This document shows positions 10,336-19,650 of a stretch of DNA of 64,000 nucleotides, piece by piece (the first letter of the stretch is position 1; the number at the start of each line of letters is the position of its first letter). The notes below the pieces were generated by a model that worked only from the letters and a program-made list of their open reading frames with translations, was not told where the DNA came from and ran no database searches. The position numbers and the translations under genes were made by a program. The DNA comes from DATMQA01 sp035566895 (GTDB lineage Bacteria; Verrucomicrobiota; Verrucomicrobiia; Limisphaerales; UBA8199): assembly GCA_035566895.1 (NCBI GenBank), contig DATMQA010000146.1, forward strand, positions 4,000-67,999, in the 5' to 3' direction.

Positions 10336-10863
10336 AATTCGGTGTCAATTTCAAGGATTCAACAACTCATCTCCGGCCGAGGGCAGCCGGGGAGGCATTT
10401 TCCGAGCCGCTTGAGGACGTGGGCGTTTCAGCGGCCGGGATTTCATTAGGTACAACTGACTGTTTGTGTCCGGACATCACTTGTGATTGCGGGTGGCGGT
10501 GCCTTTCAATGGGGGCTCATACCTCCGCACCACGGGATGAGAATATCGTACTCGCGTGCTACGGCAATAAGATTTGCTTTGCATAAATTGCCTTTTTTAC
10601 ATCAAATAATGTTGAGTTCCATCCTCTGGTTAACATTAGATTACTGTTCTTATTCGTGAGAAGCGCTCGAAGGTTGGTTCATAAACGGGTGAAAAAAATA
10701 TCTAACCTTGATTTACCCTGATTCACCTTGATTTCAGGGGTTTTTAACCTTGACGGAACCTTGACGGAACCTTGACGGAACCTTGACGGAACCTTGACGG
10801 AACCTTGACGGAACCTGGACTTGGGATGTTTTGGAGTTGGTTTTCAAGAGCGGGGCGGGCAAG
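10336..10863. other. Intergenic region, no gene seen
   Basis: Between the divergently placed prepilin gene start (10335) and the tail of the next gene (10864) I see no plausible coding region. It holds an AT-richer stretch (about 10560-10720) that could carry the prepilin promoter, and then a tandem repeat array. Confidence 0.6.
10746..10818. repeat. 11-bp tandem repeat, six perfect copies plus a partial one
   Basis: The unit AACCTTGACGG occurs six times without mismatch from 10746 to 10811 and continues as a partial copy. The 60 bases before it (CTTGATTTACC, CTGATTCACC, CTTGATTTC) look like decayed copies. It ends about 45 bases beyond the stop codon of the next minus-strand gene. Confidence 0.95.
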
Positions 10864-11544
10864 TCAGATGAGCATTCCGGGGTCTTCGGTTTCATGCCTT
10901 GGATCGTCGGGAGAATGAATGATACCGAGCATTTCGCGGTCGATCAGGCGGACGACCTTGCGGCGCTCTTCATCGGGATTGCGGTAGGGGTAGAGTTTGC
11001 CCTGGATTTCGGGGCGGCGGGTCCATTCCCAGAATTCCTTTTCTTTGGCTTGAGCGGTGGAGGAGAGGTCGAGGGCCAGGCGCTGCTGTTCGAGGGTGAG
11101 GCGGCCAGCGCTGAGTTCGCCGCGGCGGAGGGCCAGGAGGAACATGGCGAGATGGCCGAGATGGCGCAGGGATTTATCGGAGCCGGAATCGGAGGAAGAA
11201 AGAGCCCGGGCTGCGGTAGCGAGGCGGAAGAAAACCCAACGGGAGAGTTTTTCAGGCACGTCGGCAGGGAGAATCTTTTGGAGTTCGGCATCGCCGTCAT
11301 TGAGGGAGGAGGCAAAAGCGATGGCTTCCTGACGGTCGAGCCAGTCACGGAAGCCGTGGTTCCGGTGGTCGGAGAGGTTTTGCTTGTTGATGGGAGCGCC
11401 GTCGAATTGGGATTTGAGGAGGGCCTTGGTTTCGGGCAGGGAATTGAGCCAAGGGAGGAGGGTATTGGCGGTTTCGGCATTTTGGAGGCGCTGATTGATC
11501 TGCTCCTGGATGGGAGCAGGCAGGGAGGCGATTTTTCCGAGCAT
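10864..11544 (-). CDS. Uncharacterised 226-residue protein (possibly Gp27/DUF3486-like)
   Basis: The ATG at 11544 gives MLGKIASLPAPIQEQINQRL; a longer TTG-started frame reads into intergenic-looking sequence and is rejected. Features: an N-terminal segment reminiscent of a short helix-turn-helix (IQEQINQRLQN ... NLSDHRNHGFRDWL), then an all-helical, charged remainder ending in a conserved-looking PEIQGKLYPYRNPDEE. The N-terminal pattern recalls Gp27-like (DUF3486) phage small-terminase/regulator proteins that are widespread in Verrucomicrobiota; I recall this only from general knowledge. No phage genes are nearby. Function unknown. Confidence 0.65.
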   Translation of the reverse strand: MLGKIASLPAPIQEQINQRLQNAETANTLLPWLNSLPETKALLKSQFDGAPINKQNLSDHRNHGFRDWLDRQEAIAFASSLNDGDAELQKILPADVPEKLSRWVFFRLATAARALSSSDSGSDKSLRHLGHLAMFLLALRRGELSAGRLTLEQQRLALDLSSTAQAKEKEFWEWTRRPEIQGKLYPYRNPDEERRKVVRLIDREMLGIIHSPDDPRHETEDPGMLI

Positions 11545-12430
11545 AGAAGCGGCAAGGTTAGAGGTTAAAGAAGGTGAAATGGTGAAACAGTGAAATAGCG
11601 GCGTGGGCTTCTGCGGCAAAGCGCCGGCACTGAGGTTGGCACGAGGTTCGGCTGTTCCCCGGGAACAGGGACTGCAATCCGGGTCTAATACTACTACTAA
11701 CAGGACCAGTACGCATAGGGCGACCCAGGAATTGAGACAGCCGGTTAGGTGCCAATTCGGAGGTTATCAGTTAGTTTTTCTGGTTACCGCGAAAGAAATT
11801 TGCAATTCTAATGGCTTAAGTAACTGGCGCAAATGCTGAAGCCGCGAGGCCCAAAGACAAAGCAAGCGCGAGCGACCAGGAATGGTGGCGGGTATGATCG
11901 AGGCCAACCCGTGAATCCACCGGGGGATTTCCAGGACAGGACTGGAATGCTGCAACGAAGCGCTAGAGCAAGGTTGCGTGGTCTCCGCAACGGGACGGAG
12001 GGGCGACGTTCTCCGTCCTCGGTCTGGCGCAGCTCCTTCCTGCGCCTTTTGTTTGGAAGAGCCAGACCACATGTTCCTATGGGTAGCCGGGTTCACGTCC
12101 AGACGGCATGGTATGTGCTTTTTTCGCGCCTATGATTGCCACGATCACAGCCTACGACGCCAGCGGGAACGTCTCGCACCGGGATACACGTGAGTATCCC
12201 GACAACTCCCTATTATGGGAACATATTGGCTGCCAGCAGAATAATCAGAAGACCGCGCGGGTGCTCGCGGAGACGGAAGTTGGCCTGGCGTACGAGGTAG
12301 AGTTTTCGTCCTGGACGCCAAGGCGGTGCTTTGCGCCTTCGCGCCGGTTTCACGAGTTGCTGCGCACATGGGGGGCGGTTTTCGCGGAGCCGGGCCTTCG
12401 CGACGGTGGGACCACATAAGAGTGTATTGC
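11545..12430. other. Intergenic region without a convincing gene
   Basis: No recognised protein, RNA or mobile element. One plus-strand frame (12132-12419, starting MIATITAYDASGNVSHRDTR) has a natural-looking N-terminal half but runs into low-information arginine-rich sequence, and it has no ribosome binding site; I rate it below 0.3 as a real gene. Around 12300-12340 the text (GCCAAGGCGGTGCTTTGCGCC) looks like a dispersed repeat. Confidence 0.5.
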
Positions 12431-12700
12431 TTAAGCAAGGCTGAGCCAGTAGCGGTGTGATTGCTGCCGCTCATGTTCGGCGACGCGGTCGGCGCGTTCC
12501 TCGAACAAACAGGGAAAAGCCAGCAAGGGAAAATCCGTCTGCCGGGCGAGGCTCGCGGCGGTATCGGCCTCCCTCATGACCGCAGCGTGCAACTCGGAGC
12601 GGGGGATTTCATCCAACCGGCGCAACAACAGGCGTAACTTGAGCAGCTCGAGCGTAGCGGTCTCGCCGGATGGGTTCCGCAGTTGAATCAGATTCTGCAT
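12431..12700 (-). CDS. Small uncharacterised protein, 89 residues
   Basis: The frame starts at an ATG at 12700 (MQNLIQLRNPSGETATLELL) and ends in TAA. The sequence has a balanced, helix-forming composition (LELLKLRLLLRRLDEIPRSE), unlike the arginine- and proline-rich shadow frames nearby, which is why I accept it. A longer version starting 15 codons earlier is possible. No family recognised, no signal peptide and no membrane segment. Confidence 0.5.
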   Translation of the reverse strand: MQNLIQLRNPSGETATLELLKLRLLLRRLDEIPRSELHAAVMREADTAASLARQTDFPLLAFPCLFEERADRVAEHERQQSHRYWLSLA

Positions 12701-12919
12701 AATAGCGCTCGGTGATAGCCCGACCCTGGACGAGGTGGATGGCAAACTGCGGTCGGGAAGGTTACGATTCGGAAATATAGCGGATTAGCTGACTTGCGCC
12801 CGAGGGTGGGCGCGCTCGGTGGCGGGTTACGGTTTGGTAACATTCCGTTCACCGGCTTTTCACAAGAAGGGCGGGCGCTTTAACTTGCCGTTCGGCCAGG
12901 GGTTCGCGAAGGTTTGGCC

Positions 12920-14497
12920 ATGCGACCAAAGGCACATGTTAGAAAGTTATTCACAGCTTTAGCCGTGCTGTTGGTGGTTGTGGAGCTGCGGGCCGCCGGG
13001 AGGGCTGGCCACGCAGTGGTGATGGTGTGGGATGGAATGCGGCCGGATTTCGTCAGCGAGCAGACCACCCCTACCCTCTTTAAACTGGCGCAGGAGGGGG
13101 TCACGTTCAGGCGGCATCACCCGGTGTTTGTTACGGCGACGGAGGTGAACGGAACGGCATTGGCGACGGGAGTTTACCCGGACGAGAGCGGGCTGATCGG
13201 GAACAGGGAATTCCGTCCGTCGATCGACGCGGCGAATCGAACAGCGATGGAAAACCTGGAGGCGATTCGGAAAGGCGACAAGTTGACGGGCAATCATTAC
13301 CTGGCTTATCCGACGATTGCCGAACTCCTGCACGCCCAAGGCCGGCGCACGGCAGTGGCCGGGACCAAAGCGGTGGCGATCTTACAGGACCGGGCGGCGC
13401 GGTCCGAGAATGCGCTTGGCCTGGAGCTGTTTGAGGGGCGGGCCCTGCCGGAAACGCTGATGGAAAAGCTCGCCAGCCGACTCGGCCGGTTTCCCAAAGT
13501 GAGCAAGACCAGTCCGCAAGCCGATGTCTGGACGACGGAGGCGCTGGTCGGACCACTTTGGGAGAAAGAGGTACCACCTTTCTCGGTGTTGTGGATGAGC
13601 CAGCCGGATTACTCGCAACACGCGACCGGGCCAGGCTCGCCCTCTTCGTTGGCGGCGATCAGAAGTGCCGATGAGAATCTCGCCCGCGTGCTGGCGGCTT
13701 TGGAAGCCAGGCACCTGCGGCAGGAAACCGATGTCATCGTGGTTTCCGACCATGGTTTCTCCACGATCGAACGGAATACCGATGTGGAGCAGGCGCTCAA
13801 GAAACACGGGTTCCATGCCGGGCGGAAGTTTTCCAAGCGCGGCGGCCGCGACGGAGACATCATGGTGGTAGGCAACGGCGGGGCGGTGTTTCTGTATGTC
13901 ATCGGTCATGCGCGAAACATGATTGAGAAAGTAACGCATTTTCTTCAGACGCAGTCGTTTTCGGGGGTGGTGTTCACCCAAATACCGGTAGAAGGCGCGT
14001 TTCGCCTGCAGGATGTTCATATCAACTCGGCGGGCGCGCCTGACATCGTGCTTTCGATGCGCTGGAAACCGGACAAGAGCACCAACGGCACACCCGGCTT
14101 GCTCTGCATGGATTTTGGCGAATTCGGGCCGGGCCAGGGCACACACGGCAGTCTGAGTCCGTTCGACCTGCACAATACGTGCGTGGCGGCGGGACCGGAC
14201 TTCCGGAAAGGATTCGTCGACGAGCTGCCCAGCGGCAACATTGACATCGCACCGACGGTGCTCTGGATTCTGGGGATTGAGCCCAAACAAAAGCAATCAG
14301 GCCGAGTGCTCACGGAGGCGCTGGCGGCGCCAGGTGCGAACGATCAGTCCATTGCCAATACCAATTCAGTTAAGCCTCATCATCTGGAGGCGAAATATCG
14401 CAGCGGCGATTTTCAGTGGCGACAGTATTTGAATTCTTCCGAGTTCAGTGGCGTTTTTTATTTCGACGAAGGCAATGGCGAACAGTTGGTTAAATAA
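12920..14497 (+). CDS. Exported type I phosphodiesterase / nucleotide pyrophosphatase family protein
   Basis: 525 residues, in the alkaline phosphatase superfamily. The ATG at 12920 follows GAAGG at about 8 bases and begins a signal peptide (MRPKAHVRKLFTALAVLLVV ... ELRAAG). Metal-binding and catalytic motifs are visible: VMVWDGMRPD (first Asp), a nucleophile region HHPVFVTATEVNGTALATG with Thr, TDVIVVSDHGFS (Asp-His pair), and GTHGSLSPFD near the C-terminus (His). The family hydrolyses phosphodiester or phosphonate bonds in the periplasm; the substrate cannot be read from the sequence. The last codons (GTTAAATAA, encoding VK-stop) lie inside a 9-bp tandem repeat that continues into the intergenic region. 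Confidence 0.9.
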   Translation: MRPKAHVRKLFTALAVLLVVVELRAAGRAGHAVVMVWDGMRPDFVSEQTTPTLFKLAQEGVTFRRHHPVFVTATEVNGTALATGVYPDESGLIGNREFRPSIDAANRTAMENLEAIRKGDKLTGNHYLAYPTIAELLHAQGRRTAVAGTKAVAILQDRAARSENALGLELFEGRALPETLMEKLASRLGRFPKVSKTSPQADVWTTEALVGPLWEKEVPPFSVLWMSQPDYSQHATGPGSPSSLAAIRSADENLARVLAALEARHLRQETDVIVVSDHGFSTIERNTDVEQALKKHGFHAGRKFSKRGGRDGDIMVVGNGGAVFLYVIGHARNMIEKVTHFLQTQSFSGVVFTQIPVEGAFRLQDVHINSAGAPDIVLSMRWKPDKSTNGTPGLLCMDFGEFGPGQGTHGSLSPFDLHNTCVAAGPDFRKGFVDELPSGNIDIAPTVLWILGIEPKQKQSGRVLTEALAAPGANDQSIANTNSVKPHHLEAKYRSGDFQWRQYLNSSEFSGVFYFDEGNGEQLVK

Positions 14498-14523
14498 GTT
14501 AAGGGAGTTAAAGGAGTTAAATA
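14488..14523 (+). repeat. 9-bp period tandem repeat overlapping a stop codon
   Basis: Four consecutive 9-mers: GGTTAAATA, AGTTAAGGG, AGTTAAAGG, AGTTAAATA. The first contributes the last sense codons and the TAA stop of the phosphodiesterase gene. The same unit recurs at 37402-37437 and, inverted, at 37489-37542. Confidence 0.9.
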
Positions 14524-14616
14524 GGAAAGCCCCGTTGAGGATCTGGTCTCCATCTTCCCTGTTACCTTCCACTTTCAAGATTGTAATCACGAAAATGTTT
14601 TGTTAGGATTCGGCTC

Positions 14617-16113
14617 ATGCCAGAACTGCCGGACGGGTACAAGGGTCTTTTGATGGGCCTTTTGGTGCCCGGGCTTTACTGCCTGATGGTGGTGGTGGGC
14701 CGGCGGCTCAAGCGCAAGCATGGCGTCCGGCTCGGGGTCGTTTACCACCTGTTCGCGTTAAGCCTCGCGGTGTGCCTCCCCGCCATCCTGCTGGGCGTGC
14801 AATGGGTGTTCCTTCGGCCGTTGTGCGGCGTGGTAGTGGTTCTGGGCTCGCTGGTGGTAATTTCGCTGGTGGACCGGTATCTGTGGGAGCTTTACCTCTT
14901 CGACGTCCATCGAGTCGTCGTTCCAAAGTTCCTTCGCGAGCTGGTGCGGATTGGCATCCTGGTGCTGGCCATTTTCCTGGTGTTGGAAGTGGGCTACGGT
15001 CAAACGATTAAGGGGCTGCTGATTGCGCCCGGCATTGCAGCGGTCATCATCGGTTTGGCGATGCAAGACTTGCTGGGCAACATCATCGCGGGCCTGTCCT
15101 TGCAAGCGGGGAAGTCCTTCGCGCAGGGCGATTGGTTGCTGATCGACAACCGGCACGCCGAGGTGCTCGAGATTAACTGGCGCGCAACCCGTTTGCGGAC
15201 GGTGGATGACATTTCGATTGAGATTCCGAACCGCGAGATCGCCCGGCAAACAATCATTAACCTGAACCGGCCGCAGCGCCGCTTCGCCATGCGGATCGCG
15301 GTCACGCTGGATTACGCCGCGCCACCGACGCGCGCCAAGAATGTGCTGCTGCACGCGGTGGCCAATGCGCGGGGTGTGGCGCCGGAACCCAAGCCGCGCG
15401 TGTTCCTGAAAAACTTTGGGGATTCAGGCGTGGAATACGAAATCCAGTTCTGGCTTGAAAACCACGATATGTTTTACGAGGTGTCGGATGCGATTCGCAC
15501 CAACGTTTGGTATGGCCTGCGGCGGCACGGGATTCGGATTCCCTACCCGACGCAGACAGTGCAGATCGAGCGGCCAGCCAGGGACAAGCAGCAGGAGGTC
15601 CAAAGCGCCGCTCGCATCATCCTGCGGCAACAGGCGTTGTTCAAGTGCCTTAGCGATGAGCAACTGGATGCGTTATTGCCCCGCGGCAAAGTGCTGCATT
15701 TTGGACGCGGGGAAAAGTTGATCGAACAGGGCGAGGATGGCGAATCGATGTTCATCCTGGTGGAGGGCGCGGCCAATGTGGTGGTGGACCGCCACGGAGC
15801 GTCGCGGCACATAGCGAGCCTCAAATCGGGGGATTGCTTCGGGGAAATGTCGCTGCTAACGGGCGAGCGCCGGAGCGCAACGGTGGTGGCGGAGTCGGAT
15901 TGCGAGGTGGTGGAGATCGGCAAGCCGGTGCTGGCACGCGGCTTGAGGGAACATCCGAACCTGCTCAGCCAACTGAGCGAATTGCTGGCGCGGCGCCAGA
16001 TGGAAACCAAAGATGTTCTGGCGGCCCACATGCCGCCCCAGGAAGCGGACGTGCAACAAACCCAATATGCGGCCGGGTTCGTCGCAAAATTACGGGCGTT
16101 CTTTGAGCTGTAA
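14617..16113 (+). CDS. MscS-type channel fused to a cyclic-nucleotide-binding domain
   Basis: 498 residues. Four predicted membrane segments lie in residues 8-160, the last being the pore helix (LLIAPGIAAVIIGLAMQDLL) followed by the MscS beta domain (GDWLLIDNRHAEVLEINWRATRLRT) and alpha/beta cytoplasmic domain. After a linker (about 325-345) comes a CNMP-binding domain (about 345-455) with a clear phosphate-binding cassette, FGEMSLLTGERRSATV, including the conserved Glu and Arg. This matches the bCNG class: MscS homologues that carry a cyclic nucleotide domain and have weak or no mechanosensitivity. The ATG at 14617 has AGGA about 11 bases upstream. A strong inverted repeat follows the stop. 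Confidence 0.93.
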   Translation: MPELPDGYKGLLMGLLVPGLYCLMVVVGRRLKRKHGVRLGVVYHLFALSLAVCLPAILLGVQWVFLRPLCGVVVVLGSLVVISLVDRYLWELYLFDVHRVVVPKFLRELVRIGILVLAIFLVLEVGYGQTIKGLLIAPGIAAVIIGLAMQDLLGNIIAGLSLQAGKSFAQGDWLLIDNRHAEVLEINWRATRLRTVDDISIEIPNREIARQTIINLNRPQRRFAMRIAVTLDYAAPPTRAKNVLLHAVANARGVAPEPKPRVFLKNFGDSGVEYEIQFWLENHDMFYEVSDAIRTNVWYGLRRHGIRIPYPTQTVQIERPARDKQQEVQSAARIILRQQALFKCLSDEQLDALLPRGKVLHFGRGEKLIEQGEDGESMFILVEGAANVVVDRHGASRHIASLKSGDCFGEMSLLTGERRSATVVAESDCEVVEIGKPVLARGLREHPNLLSQLSELLARRQMETKDVLAAHMPPQEADVQQTQYAAGFVAKLRAFFEL

Positions 16114-16134
16114 CGCGAATGAACCTTTCCCAAA

Positions 16135-16176
16135 GCGCGAAGAGTTTGGAGTGCGTGCACTCCAAACGCTTCGCGC
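16135..16176. repeat. 20-bp inverted repeat (one mismatch, 2-base loop) between mscS-like and GH127 genes
   Basis: The arms at 16135-16154 and 16157-16176 are complementary except for one position, giving a very stable hairpin whose apex is GTGCGTGCAC. It lies 22 bases after the channel stop and 17 bases before the GH127 start. It may act as a terminator or processing site, but there is no T-run, and it may be a copy of a dispersed REP-like element. Confidence 0.85.
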
Positions 16177-16192
16177 GGTCCTCAAACACGTT

Positions 16193-18130
16193 ATGAAGGT
16201 CCAGGCAGTCCTGTTCTGTTTCGGCGCGGCTTCCATGGCCGTCGCAGCGGAGGCCAGCGATTACCCCTTCCAGCCCGTTCCTTTCACGGCGGTGCGGATC
16301 GATGATGGCTTCTGGACGCCGCGCATGGAGACCAACCGGGTCAAGACCGTATGGTACGATTTTGCGAAATGCGAGGAGACCGGTCGCATCGACAATTTCG
16401 CCAAAGCCGGCAAGCTCATGCCGGGCGATTTCCGGGGCACCCCCTTTGATGACTCGGATGTCTTTAAAGTGATCGAGGGCGCGGCCTATACGTTGGCGCT
16501 CCATCCCGACCCGAAGCTCGATAACTATCTGGACGGTCTCATCGTCAAAATTGCCGCGGCGCAGGAGCCGGACGGGTATTTATATACCGCGCGGACGATA
16601 AATCCGACCGGGCGCGTCGATTTCTTCGGCCCGACGCGATGGTCCAAGCTGGCGGGCAGCCATGAGCTCTACAACCAGGGCCACCTTTACGAAGCCGCCG
16701 TGGCTCATTTTCAGGCGACGGGGAAACGCTCTCTGCTGGAGGTCGCAATAAAGAGCGCCGATTTGATCGGCAAGACTTTCGGACCAGGTCCGGGCCAGCT
16801 TCAGGAACCGCCCGGGCATGAGGAAATCGAAATCGGCCTGGTAAAATTGTTTCGCGCGACGCAACAACGGAAATATCTCGACCAAGCGAAGTTTTTTTGC
16901 GACATCCGCGGGCGGGCCGAGACGCACAAGCTGCGCGGGGCGTACCAGCAGGACCACCAACCGATTGTCCAGCAAGCCGAAGCAGTGGGCCACGCGGTGC
17001 GCGCCGGGTATCTTTATTCCGGTGTGGCAGATGTCGCCGCGTTGACCGGCGAGACGACCTACGTGCAGGCCATCGACCGGCTTTGGGAAAACGTTGTCAG
17101 CAAGAAACTTCATCTGACGGGAGGGATTGGCGCGCGACCGTCGGGTGAGGCTTTTGGGGCCAATTACGAGCTGCCGAACGCCGGCACTTACCTGGAAACC
17201 TGCGCTGCAATTGCCAACGCACTGTGGAACGAGCGAATGTTTCTGCTGCACGGGGATGCGAAGTATCTCGATGTCCTCGATCGAACTATTTACAATGGGT
17301 TCTTGTCGGGGGTCTCGATGACCGGTGACAGTTTCTTTTATCCCAATCCGCTCGAGAGCGACGGCAAACGGAAGTTCAACCAGGGCTCGTGCGAGCGCGC
17401 GCCGTGGTTTGGCTGCTCGTGCTGCCCCGTCAATGATGTGAGGTTCATTCCGGAAATCGCCAGCTTTGTTTACGCGACGCGCGGCAGCGAGGTATTCGTG
17501 AATCTCTTTATCGGTGGCACGGCGAAATTCGAGGTGGCGGGCCGGCCTATTGAGGTCAAACAGGTCACGCGCTATCCTTGGGATGGCAAAGTTGAGATTA
17601 TACTCACCGAGGTCGGAAGCAAGGAGTTTGCCCTGAACCTACGTATTCCTGGCTGGGCGCAGAATCAGCCAGTGCCCAGCGATCTTTATGGGTATGATGA
17701 CGGCCTCGAGCCCCAGGTAAAACTTGCAGTGAATAAAAAGCCAATCGCGGCACAGAAGCTTGAAAAGGGTTTTGCGCGCATCACGCGCGCGTGGAAAGCC
17801 GGAGATACAGTCACTCTCGAAATGGAAATGCCGGTCCGTCGCGTGGTGGCCCATCCTGAGGTCAAGGCGGACCGCGGCCGGTTTGCCGTGGAGCGGGGGC
17901 CGCTGGTCTATTGCGCCGAAGGGGCGGACAACGACGGCAAGGTGCTCGACAAAGTTTTAGCTGGGAAGGTTGTTTTCCAAACGCAGGCTCGTCCCGAGGT
18001 CCTGGGCGGGATAGTAGCAGTAAAAGTTACACCCGAGGACAAAGCCGAGGCACTAACCTGCATTCCCTACTACGCCTGGTGCCATCGCGGCGCGAACGAA
18101 ATGCGGGTGTGGTTTCCTGCCAAACTATGA
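16193..18130 (+). CDS. Glycoside hydrolase family 127 (beta-L-arabinofuranosidase-like), exported
   Basis: 645 residues. The ATG at 16193 starts a signal peptide (MKVQAVLFCFGAASMAVAAE); a longer upstream frame reads through the hairpin and is rejected. The (alpha/alpha)6 barrel (PF07944-type) begins FTAVRIDDGFWTPRMETN. Catalytic-type motifs are present: NAGTYLETCAAI with the expected Glu, and CERAPWFGCSCCPVND with the cysteine cluster that in characterised GH127 enzymes binds zinc and supplies the Cys nucleophile. A beta-sandwich follows. It likely removes beta-L-arabinofuranosyl or related residues from plant polysaccharides. Its stop overlaps the next gene's start (ATGA). Confidence 0.93.
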   Translation: MKVQAVLFCFGAASMAVAAEASDYPFQPVPFTAVRIDDGFWTPRMETNRVKTVWYDFAKCEETGRIDNFAKAGKLMPGDFRGTPFDDSDVFKVIEGAAYTLALHPDPKLDNYLDGLIVKIAAAQEPDGYLYTARTINPTGRVDFFGPTRWSKLAGSHELYNQGHLYEAAVAHFQATGKRSLLEVAIKSADLIGKTFGPGPGQLQEPPGHEEIEIGLVKLFRATQQRKYLDQAKFFCDIRGRAETHKLRGAYQQDHQPIVQQAEAVGHAVRAGYLYSGVADVAALTGETTYVQAIDRLWENVVSKKLHLTGGIGARPSGEAFGANYELPNAGTYLETCAAIANALWNERMFLLHGDAKYLDVLDRTIYNGFLSGVSMTGDSFFYPNPLESDGKRKFNQGSCERAPWFGCSCCPVNDVRFIPEIASFVYATRGSEVFVNLFIGGTAKFEVAGRPIEVKQVTRYPWDGKVEIILTEVGSKEFALNLRIPGWAQNQPVPSDLYGYDDGLEPQVKLAVNKKPIAAQKLEKGFARITRAWKAGDTVTLEMEMPVRRVVAHPEVKADRGRFAVERGPLVYCAEGADNDGKVLDKVLAGKVVFQTQARPEVLGGIVAVKVTPEDKAEALTCIPYYAWCHRGANEMRVWFPAKL

Positions 18131-19650
18131 GCTTTCAAGCGCCCAAACTCAGCCAGGCGGGAACCTTGACGACGGAAAGCCCTTTGCGGGACCTGGCAGC
18201 CATTGTCCGTTCGCGCACGCCGCTCATCGCCATCGAAAGCAACGAGGAACCGCAAATTGTTTCCCTAGTGCGCCAGATTGCCCGCCAACTTCAGCTAAGG
18301 GCGTTTCGCTGGACTGTCACCGAGGGTCTCCAGGCCTTCGACACCGCGGACCAACCGTCGCAATCCGTGATGAAGTCCCAGGAGATGCTCAATTATATCA
18401 AGAGCTCCGGCGCGCATTGCCTTTTCGTACTGCTCGATTTTCATCACTACCTCGATGACGACGTGCACGTGCGGTTTCTCAAGGACATTGCGCTGGCCTA
18501 TGGCAAGCATCTTTCGACGGTGGTGCTGGTCGGCACGTCGTTGCCAATACCCGAGGAACTGCGCCCGTTCACGGCTTACTTCCATCTGCCGCTGCCAACG
18601 CCTGAGGAACTGCGCGCTATTGTCTATGATGTCGCCGCCGACTGGGGCGCCGAACATGGCCGCTGCCAGGTCAAAACCACGAACAAGGCCCTGGACCTGC
18701 TGGTGCGCAACCTCACGGGCCTGACAGGGACCGATGCCCGCCGCCTGGCGTATAAAGCCATTGACGACGACGGCGCCATTACCGAGTCGGACATTCCCGA
18801 GGTGACGCGCGCCAAATACGAATTGCTCGGGCGCGACTCGCCGCTTTCGTTCGAGTTGGAGACCGCCAAGTTCGGCGAGATCGGAGGGATGCAACGCCTG
18901 CGCCAATGGCTGGACGTGCGCAAGAGCTTTTTTTGCGAGGACCCGCCGGCCAACCTCGATCCGCCGCGCGGGGTGCTATTGCTGGGCGTGCAAGGTTGCG
19001 GCAAGAGCCTCGCCGCCAAGGCTGCGGCGGGGATTTTCGGCGTCGCGCTGCTGCGGCTTGATTTTGGCGTGCTCTACAGCAAGTATTATGGCGAGACGGA
19101 GCGAAACCTGCGCAAGGCGCTCGACACCGCTGAAGTCATGGCGCCATGCGTACTTTGGCTGGATGAAATCGAGAAGGGACTGGCGGTGGGCGATGACGAT
19201 GGCGGCCTGTCCCGTCGGGTGCTGGGAACGCTATTGACCTGGATGTCGGAGCGGCAAAAACCGGTGTTCATCGTTGCCACCGCCAACGAAATCACCCAGC
19301 TACCGCCCGAGATGGTGCGCAAAGGGCGATTCGACGAAATCTTCTTTGTGGACCTGCCGTCGCTGCCAAACCGTCGGGAGATTCTAGCGATTCACCTGGC
19401 CAAACGCTCGCTGGACCCGGCGAAGTTCCAACTCGAGGCACTGGCCAAAGCTACGGAAGGTTTCTCCGGCTCCGAGATCGAGCAGGCGATCGTCTCAGCC
19501 ATGTACACCGCACGCGCCCAGGCTCGCGAGGTGAACCAAGCCGACCTGCTGCAAGAAATTCAGCAGACCCGGCCTTTGTCGGTGGTCATGGCGGAGAAAG
19601 TCACCGAGATTCGGGAATGGGCGGCAGACCGGACGGTGCCGTGTGACTAG
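18127..19650 (+). CDS. Ycf46-like AAA+ ATPase
   Basis: 507 residues, starting at the ATG that overlaps the GH127 stop by 4 bases. The N-terminal half (1-230) is the divergent domain of Ycf46-type proteins ([20 protein letters not shown] ... [12 protein letters not shown]). The C-terminal half is a full AAA module: Walker A GVQGCGKS (about 287-294), Walker [10 protein letters not shown] (about 342-350), sensor ATANE and arginine finger RKGRFDE, then the alpha-helical lid ([12 protein letters not shown]). No protease or membrane domain, so it is not FtsH. Ycf46 homologues in cyanobacteria have been linked to CO2 uptake and photosynthesis; the role in heterotrophs is unknown. Its coupling to a secreted glycosidase is unexpected. 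Confidence 0.9.
   Translation: MSFQAPKLSQAGTLTTESPLRDLAAIVRSRTPLIAIESNEEPQIVSLVRQIARQLQLRAFRWTVTEGLQAFDTADQPSQSVMKSQEMLNYIKSSGAHCLFVLLDFHHYLDDDVHVRFLKDIALAYGKHLSTVVLVGTSLPIPEELRPFTAYFHLPLPTPEELRAIVYDVAADWGAEHGRCQVKTTNKALDLLVRNLTGLTGTDARRLAYKAIDDDGAITESDIPEVTRAKYELLGRDSPLSFELETAKFGEIGGMQRLRQWLDVRKSFFCEDPPANLDPPRGVLLLGVQGCGKSLAAKAAAGIFGVALLRLDFGVLYSKYYGETERNLRKALDTAEVMAPCVLWLDEIEKGLAVGDDDGGLSRRVLGTLLTWMSERQKPVFIVATANEITQLPPEMVRKGRFDEIFFVDLPSLPNRREILAIHLAKRSLDPAKFQLEALAKATEGFSGSEIEQAIVSAMYTARAQAREVNQADLLQEIQQTRPLSVVMAEKVTEIREWAADRTVPCD

Noticed and set aside
12132..12419. Possible small gene starting MIATITAYDASGN
   Set aside because: The first half looks protein-like, but the second half reads through repeat-like DNA and no start signal is visible; recorded only as a note in the gap entry.
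13382..14296. 304-codon minus-strand frame
   Set aside because: Shadow of the phosphodiesterase gene; no motifs and no ribosome binding site.
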